Under the pieces are notes generated by a model. That model worked only from the letters and a program-made list of their open reading frames with translations. It searched no databases and had not been told where the DNA came from. Source: an uncultured Prevotellaceae bacterium (GTDB lineage Bacteria; Bacteroidota; Bacteroidia; Bacteroidales; Bacteroidaceae). From it: DNA of 64,000 nucleotides. The stretch is taken from NCBI GenBank assembly GCA_902762565.1, contig CACWOS010000001.1, positions 50,941 to 114,940 on the forward strand. The letters run 5' to 3'. The position numbers and the translations under genes were made by a program. This document shows, piece after piece, positions 59,773 through 64,000 of this stretch; positions within the stretch are counted from its first letter, which is position 1, and every line of letters starts with the position of its first letter.

Positions 59773-60375
59773 ATGGAAAAGTGGTTAATTGAAATCGGAA
59801 ACAAATATCTTAATAACCAAAGAGTATCTTTTGCATGTAAAGCCCTCATCATTCTGCAAGTGATAGTGCTGTTCTCTAACTTAGATAATATAGGAGCGGG
59901 CGCATCGATGGCAGAAATGTCAAGAGGTTTATATAGTGCCGTTGGTATTTTCCTACAGCCATTGCAAGATATATGCATGACCATTTTGTTCCTTGGCCTA
60001 ATGACGATTCTTTACAAGAAAGGATACACCATTCCTATTTCTGCCTATGTTGTAGTTATAGTATTCGCAAATGCCATTCTGACATTTCTAACAAAGTTCA
60101 GCGGAACAAGTCACGGACTCTTATTAGGTTTAATTTCTTTGGCATATTATGTCTTAGTTTGTCTATTAGGAATTAAACTAAGATTCACTCCGTATGCAAC
60201 GTTGGGTAATGTACTCATTCTTTATTCAGCATTTGACTTAGTAGACGGTGTGATTCTTCAAGGTAAAATACCTTTAACTATTGTTGTAACAATAGGCTTA
60301 TTGATATATTTAGCAATAACATTTAATAAGATTCTATCGCCAGAATTCGAAAAATTTAAAAACGAGCAATCGTAA
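59773..60375 (+). CDS. Integral membrane protein of unknown function
   Basis: A 200-residue protein with about five hydrophobic helices (e.g. ALIILQVIVLFSNL, AYVVVIVFANAILTFL, LISLAYYVLVCLLG, VVTIGLLIYLAITF). No motif or family is recognised. It is co-directional with the lipoprotein and the zinc-ribbon protein genes, with small gaps, so the three may be one unit. Confidence 0.6.
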   Translation: MEKWLIEIGNKYLNNQRVSFACKALIILQVIVLFSNLDNIGAGASMAEMSRGLYSAVGIFLQPLQDICMTILFLGLMTILYKKGYTIPISAYVVVIVFANAILTFLTKFSGTSHGLLLGLISLAYYVLVCLLGIKLRFTPYATLGNVLILYSAFDLVDGVILQGKIPLTIVVTIGLLIYLAITFNKILSPEFEKFKNEQS

Positions 60376-60403
60376 AGATATTATTAATTAAATTATTTAA
60401 ATT

Positions 60404-60661
60404 ATGAAATGTAATCATTGTAATGCAGACATTGAATCAGGTGCTCAATTCTGCCCGAGTTGTGGAAACAAAGTTGGTAACACAAATGTAGACATGGAGA
60501 AGCTATCATTTGGTATGAAAATTCTATCTTTCCTCATTCCAATTGTTGGCCTCATTTATTATTTTATGAAGAAATCTGAAGCACCTCAGAAAGCAAAAGA
60601 GGCTCTGCAATATGCACTTGCAGGTATTGTTCTAACTATTATTCTTTGGTTAGGATTATAG
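60404..60661 (+). CDS. Zinc-ribbon membrane protein
   Basis: An 85-residue protein: zinc ribbon MKCNHCNADIESGAQFCPSC (Cys3, Cys6, Cys17, Cys20), a short linker, and two hydrophobic helices (MKILSFLIPIVGLIYYF and YALAGIVLTIILWLG). Zinc_ribbon_2-type plus DUF4870-like tails are common in small bacterial membrane proteins of unknown role. Confidence 0.7.
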   Translation: MKCNHCNADIESGAQFCPSCGNKVGNTNVDMEKLSFGMKILSFLIPIVGLIYYFMKKSEAPQKAKEALQYALAGIVLTIILWLGL

Positions 60662-60713
60662 CAGAACAACTAGCCTATTCTTATGTGGGTCTCATTGTGC
60701 CATACAATGAGAC

Positions 60714-61007
60714 TCATATCCTTTTACTTTTGTTTAATATCATTTCCAATTCTTTACGGCTGTTGAACTGATGTATTTTCCCGCCGATTTTGATAAAGCC
60801 CTCCACGATATCTACAGGTTCTAAAAGACTACTTGCAGAAACGCCCAACGCAAAGGCAATTTTCTCAATAGTATCAAGTCGTGCATTACCATAAATTGCT
60901 CTCGTAAGTGATGCAGGGTCTACCCCCATTTCTCCGGCAAGGTCTTTCATTTGTTTGCCTTGTGTCTTGCATATTCGCTTAACATTCTCCGCCAGAATCT
61001 TCTCCAT
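60714..61007 (-). CDS. XRE-type helix-turn-helix regulator
   Basis: A 97-residue repressor-like protein. The HTH is ILAENVKRICKTQGKQMKDL to MGVDPASLTRAIYG, with DTIEKIAFALGVSASSLLEP closing the domain, then a short C-terminal arm. Such regulators control mobile elements or toxin genes. The promoter (61023-61054) is divergent from the recombinase promoter (61092-61122) across a 145-bp gap, so it may repress the recombinase and itself. Confidence 0.8.
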   Translation of the reverse strand: MEKILAENVKRICKTQGKQMKDLAGEMGVDPASLTRAIYGNARLDTIEKIAFALGVSASSLLEPVDIVEGFIKIGGKIHQFNSRKELEMILNKSKRI

Positions 61008-61022
61008 ATTTCAATTTTTGGA

Positions 61023-61054
61023 CAAAGGTAGTAATAATTGTTATAAAGTACAAA
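61023..61054 (-). promoter_or_regulatory. Promoter of the XRE regulator
   Basis: Minus strand: TTTG at 61051-61054, 20-bp spacer, TACCTTTG at 61023-61030. Confidence 0.7.
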
Positions 61055-61091
61055 TTTTTTAAGAATATTTGAGAAAAATATCAATTTAAAT

Positions 61092-61122
61092 TTTGCCAGT
61101 TCTTGACTTTTTTGTACCTTTG
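61092..61122 (+). promoter_or_regulatory. Promoter of the small serine recombinase
   Basis: TTTG at 61092-61095, 19-bp spacer, TACCTTTG at 61115-61122, 30 nt before the ATG at 61153. Confidence 0.7.
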
Positions 61123-61152
61123 CATCGTGAATGATTAACGTATATATCAAAT

Positions 61153-61773
61153 ATGGATAGAATTTGCATCTTTGCCAGAGTGAGTACCAACGTTCAAGAC
61201 TATGAGCGTCAAGTGAATGAACTTACTACCCTCGCCCAGCGTAATAGTTGGAGCGTTGAGGCTGTTTTCTGCGAAAAGATAAGCGGAGCCAAAAAGAACA
61301 CCGAGCGTAAGGAACTGAGCCGTATGGTCGAGTACGTGCAAGCCCATCATATTAATAAGGTGGCAGTGACAGAACTTTCACGCCTTGGAAGAGACACCTT
61401 ACAAGTGTTGGAAGTGATAGAGCAGTTCAACAAGTTAGGCATCAGCCTCTACATTCAGAACTACGGCATCGAGACACTGACCGAGAGTGGAGAGGTGAAC
61501 CCAATGAGTCAATTCCTCATAACCATCTTAGCCGAGGTAGCACGTATGGAACGCAAGACCATCCGTGAACGTGTCGAGAGCGGTTACAAGAACTTCCGTG
61601 CCAATGGTGGCAAGGTCGGACGTAAGGAGGGCTACAAGAAGTCAGACGAGGCAATGCGGGAGCAATATGCCGAGGAAATACGCCTACTGCGCAAGGGTAT
61701 CAGTCTCCGCAATATTAGTAAAATCACAGGTACGAGCATCAACACTATTCGTAAGTGCCAAAGCTTCATTTGA
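61153..61773 (+). CDS. Serine recombinase, resolvase/invertase type
   Basis: A 206-residue site-specific recombinase. The N-terminal catalytic domain has IFARVSTNVQDYERQ (Ser nucleophile in RVST), LSRLGRDTLQVLEVIE, and LITILAEVARMERKTIRERV (arm helix). The C-terminal HTH (LRKGISLRNISKITGTSINT) binds DNA. Length suits resolvases and DNA invertases. It may resolve cointegrates or invert a segment of this element; inverted crossover sites were not found. Confidence 0.87.
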   Translation: MDRICIFARVSTNVQDYERQVNELTTLAQRNSWSVEAVFCEKISGAKKNTERKELSRMVEYVQAHHINKVAVTELSRLGRDTLQVLEVIEQFNKLGISLYIQNYGIETLTESGEVNPMSQFLITILAEVARMERKTIRERVESGYKNFRANGGKVGRKEGYKKSDEAMREQYAEEIRLLRKGISLRNISKITGTSINTIRKCQSFI

Positions 61774-61814
61774 ATATAATTTCTCTAACATTTCCCTTTT
61801 TAACATTTTTTATG

Positions 61815-61822
61815 TATATTTG
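61815..61822 (+). promoter_or_regulatory. -7 promoter box of the small ORF/large recombinase unit
   Basis: TATATTTG, 66 nt before the 47-residue ORF at 61888. Confidence 0.45.
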
Positions 61823-61887
61823 CTCTGAATCCAAATCGATGAGGCCAAAATAAGTGCCAAGCGAGGCACAGCATAAGAAAGAAACAG

Positions 61888-62031
61888 ATGATAGCATTAG
61901 AGAATTGTAAGAAAATTTTAAACAAAGGAGAAAGGAAGTATAAAGATGAAGAGGTAAAGATAATTCGGGAGTACCTTTATTATATTGGAGGTCTCCAACT
62001 TGAAATTGAAAATAATGATTTAAAAAATTAG
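61888..62031 (+). CDS. Small conserved-looking protein upstream of the large recombinase
   Basis: A 47-residue ORF: MIALENCKKILNKGERKYKD, EEVKIIREYLYYIGG, LQLEIENNDLKN. The charged helical design resembles short proteins that often precede recombinases in Bacteroidales elements. It ends 5 nt before the large recombinase ATG, with which it is surely co-transcribed. It is too short for most gene finders; function unknown. Confidence 0.6.
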   Translation: MIALENCKKILNKGERKYKDEEVKIIREYLYYIGGLQLEIENNDLKN

Positions 62032-62036
62032 AAAAG

Positions 62037-63596
62037 ATGAATGTAATTTTGTATTGCAGAGTAAGCACAGACGAGCAGGCAGATGGATGCTCATTGGATA
62101 TGCAGGAGAGGTATTTAAGAGCCTATTGCGACAACCACCATTATAATATAATAGGTGATGAACAACCTTACAGGGAGGACTACTCAGCTAAACATTATGA
62201 CCTTAGAAGACCCAGGTTGAAACAACTCTATGACTATTGCAGGAGACATAGGCATGAGGTTGACAAGGTGCTGTTCCTACGTTGGGATAGGTTCACGCGT
62301 AACCAAGAGTTCGCATTTACTTACAAGCGTAAATTCTACGATGAGTTAGGCATTGAGATTAATGCTATAGAATCACCTATCGACTTCAAAGGTACAGAGT
62401 GGTCAATGCTGTTAGGCATGTACTGCGGTGCTGCACACTCCGAAGATGAGAAAATTTCTCGCAGAACCAAGGACGGCATACATGGTACACTTCTCAAAGG
62501 TAAGTGTTCTAACAAAGCTCCACGAGGCTATGTTAACAAGAGAGATGAGAAGGGAGAACCGTATGTTGACATTGATGAGGCACAAGCAGGAATCATATGC
62601 AAAGCGTTCCAAGAGGTTGCTAAAGGTGTTGAGGCTCCAAACTGCATTAGACGCAGGCTTTGTCCTTACATTCACAAAGATGCGTTCTATAGGATGTTGC
62701 ATAACATCTTTTATATAGGTCAAATTAGAGTACCGGCATATAAGGATGACCCGGAGCAGATAGTTAAAGGACAACATCAGGCCATCATCGACACCGAAAC
62801 ATTCGATAAAGTACAGGACATACTCTGTGGTAAGCGTAAGAACGAACCCAAACTGAGTAAGGCAATTGACCCGGACTTATATCTTCGGAAATTCATAATC
62901 TGTCCTATCTGTGGCTATGCTATTACCGGGGCAACAAGTACAGGTGTAGGAGGTAAATACAAATATTATAACTGTTGTCACAACGGGAAACACTTACGTA
63001 AACGAGCCGATTATGCAAACGACAAGTTTGCTGATTGGGTAGGAGGGTTAAGACCTAACAAAGAGGTTTTGGACCTCTATACTGAGGTTCTTCAAGACCT
63101 TCGAGGTGAACACAAACAGGACATTCATAAAGAGGTTGAGACTCTACACAAGGATATTGAAAAAGTTGAGGCACTACTTAATAGTGCAGATGACAAATTC
63201 TGTGAAGGCCTTCTTGACCAGGAGGCTTATGCTCGTATGACGAAACGATACGGAGACCAAATCAAAACACTCCAAGAGCGTATAACTTTACTCCAAACTG
63301 ACACCAAGGATTTAAAAGACAAAATCGATTACTCAGTGAACATCATAGCAAATTTAAGAAATTTTATGATGGATGCGCCTGTTAAGGTGAAGTGTAAGTT
63401 GCTGAGTTCGATGTTTCCGGGGAAAATCGAATTTGACGGAGAAAAATATCGAACTCAATCCTATAACCAAGTGCTCGACCTCATCTTTCAAGAAACCAAC
63501 AAGTTACGAGGGTACGGAGAAAAAGAAAGTGAGAAATCCGAGGCGGTTTCTCACTCAGTACCCCGACCGCGAATCGAACGCGGAACTAAGTCTTAG
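62037..63596 (+). CDS. Large serine recombinase (integrase of the mobile segment)
   Basis: A 519-residue large serine integrase. Catalytic domain ILYCRVSTDEQADGCSLDMQ (Ser10), FLRWDRFTRNQEFAFT, then the recombinase domain (about 165-270, GKCSNKAPRGYV), a zinc ribbon (CPICGYAITG...NCC) and a coiled coil (about 345-425) before the C-terminus. The last residues SVPRPRIERGTKS are encoded by the antisense of the tRNA-Arg 3' half; the TAG stop lies at the anticodon loop (63594-63596). This means the element joined the chromosome at this tRNA gene. Confidence 0.9.
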   Translation: MNVILYCRVSTDEQADGCSLDMQERYLRAYCDNHHYNIIGDEQPYREDYSAKHYDLRRPRLKQLYDYCRRHRHEVDKVLFLRWDRFTRNQEFAFTYKRKFYDELGIEINAIESPIDFKGTEWSMLLGMYCGAAHSEDEKISRRTKDGIHGTLLKGKCSNKAPRGYVNKRDEKGEPYVDIDEAQAGIICKAFQEVAKGVEAPNCIRRRLCPYIHKDAFYRMLHNIFYIGQIRVPAYKDDPEQIVKGQHQAIIDTETFDKVQDILCGKRKNEPKLSKAIDPDLYLRKFIICPICGYAITGATSTGVGGKYKYYNCCHNGKHLRKRADYANDKFADWVGGLRPNKEVLDLYTEVLQDLRGEHKQDIHKEVETLHKDIEKVEALLNSADDKFCEGLLDQEAYARMTKRYGDQIKTLQERITLLQTDTKDLKDKIDYSVNIIANLRNFMMDAPVKVKCKLLSSMFPGKIEFDGEKYRTQSYNQVLDLIFQETNKLRGYGEKESEKSEAVSHSVPRPRIERGTKS

Positions 63597-63630
63597 GAGG
63601 ACCTTGTTATATCCATTTAACTATCAGGGC
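63559..63630 (-). tRNA. tRNA-Arg (anticodon CCT)
   Basis: A 72-nt cloverleaf on the minus strand: acceptor GCCCTGA/TCGGGGT, D stem GTTA/TAAC, anticodon stem AGGTC/GACTT with loop CTCCTAA (anticodon CCT at 63595-63597), T stem CCGCG/CGCGG with loop TTCGATT, discriminator A, no encoded CCA. All stems pair with only G-U exceptions. It reads AGG arginine codons. Its 3' half overlaps the large recombinase gene in antisense. Confidence 0.93.
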
Positions 63631-63645
63631 GACCTTTTTCGGCTG

Positions 63646-63653
63646 CAAAGTTA
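63646..63653 (-). promoter_or_regulatory. -7 promoter box of the tRNA-Arg gene
   Basis: Minus strand TAACTTTG, 15 nt upstream of the tRNA 5' end. Confidence 0.65.
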
Positions 63654-63758
63654 CGAATAAGTGAGCGAAAAGCAAAAGAAAAATCATTTTTTCTTTTACT
63701 TTTCCGAACGAAAGTAACTTGACCAAGGGTCAAAGTTACAAATAAGTGAGCGAAAAGC
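63646..63758. repeat. Direct 28-bp repeat flanking the tRNA promoter
   Basis: CAAAGTTAC[G/A]AATAAGTGAG CGAAAAGC-type copies at 63646-63673 and 63731-63758, one mismatch in 28, 85 bp apart. Both contain a minus-strand TAACTTTG box, so the tRNA promoter may have been duplicated. The 63659-63891 gap holds no gene; near 63855 an ACCAAATAATTGGT hairpin is seen. Confidence 0.55.
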
Positions 63759-63891
63759 TAAATAAAATCTGGATTTATTTTAGGTTTCGTCCTTTTTTGT
63801 AGTTTATTCTCGTCACCCAAACAGGGAAATTAGAACCCTACTTCTATGTTGCAAACCAAATAATTGGTTCATTTTTAGCATTGTTTAATTG

Positions 63892-64000
63892 TTAATTCTC
63901 GTTTTTTACCTTTATATACTCTTTTTCAGTCAAGAAATCCCCTTCCAGACACTTCTTCGTAGCATCTGGTAAATTGCATAAGCAACAAGTAGCCGGATCA
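63892..64000 (-). CDS. C-terminal end of a gene that continues past the window
   Basis: A minus-strand frame enters at the right edge and ends TAA at 63892-63894: about 35 residues, DPATCCLCNLPDATKKCLEG then DFLTEKEYIKVKNEN. The alternative frames hit stops sooner. Too short to identify; coding character (charged, helical) is plausible but not proven. Confidence 0.4.
   Translation of the reverse strand, partial: DPATCCLCNLPDATKKCLEGDFLTEKEYIKVKNEN

Overview
The window reads as chromosome of a Bacteroidota, most likely a Prevotella-like Bacteroidales. The evidence is the repeated -7 promoter box TAnnTTTG (usually TACCTTTG or TATCTTTG, often with TTTG 19-20 bp upstream), the Bacteroidales-type tyrosine integrase, and gene families typical of the group (DUF3737, OPT transporter, TPR/AraC regulator). 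No phylogenetic comparison could be run, so the genus is an inference.

Layout. 1-8 kb: a minus-strand operon (DUF3737, PatB/MalY lyase, OPT transporter) diverges from miaB, an alkaline-phosphatase-superfamily (LTA synthase-like) protein and an MsbA-like ABC exporter. 8-29 kb: a large surface-glycan/LPS locus made of five transcription units. It holds LicD, more than ten glycosyltransferases, a tandem-cupin sugar ketoisomerase with its aminotransferase, an LpxL-like acyltransferase, a second LTA-synthase-like enzyme, a WecE aminotransferase, GtrB- and GtrA-like proteins, a GT-C enzyme fused to a formylglycine-generating-enzyme domain, and a LicC-like nucleotidyltransferase. No Wzx flippase or Wzy polymerase is visible, which suits a core/lipo-oligosaccharide or lipid-modification locus better than a capsule. 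29-34.5 kb: HIT protein, GreA, PAP2 phosphatase, NAD-dependent epimerase, flotillin. 34.6-38.7 kb: a small accessory island (short secreted protein, a 439-bp MITE-like element, DUF4160/DUF2442 pair, RhuM-like protein, tyrosine integrase). 39-57 kb: housekeeping and efflux genes (rnr, a chimeric AraC/TPR protein, argS, RNase H, AraC regulator with an RND tripartite pump, ribD, prmC, recX, comF, Zn/Cd P-type ATPase). 57.4-63.6 kb: a mobile segment with a Rep-like protein, structured non-coding DNA, small membrane proteins, an XRE regulator and two serine recombinases, ending in a tRNA-Arg(CCT) that overlaps the large recombinase.

Three things stand out. (1) 23.0-27.5 kb encodes what looks like an Arn-like pathway: aminosugar synthesis (WecE), loading on undecaprenyl phosphate (GtrB-like), flipping (GtrA-like), and transfer by a GT-C enzyme that carries an extracytoplasmic FGE-like domain. 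(2) Short word repeats that fill intergenic junctions also occur in frame inside housekeeping genes. The clearest case is a 59-bp hairpin repeat present downstream of argS and, about 90% identical, inside prmC. (3) The 34.6-38.7 kb and 57.4-63.6 kb accessory regions hold a symmetric 93-bp inverted-repeat element and a 119-nt multi-stem structure next to a Rep gene.
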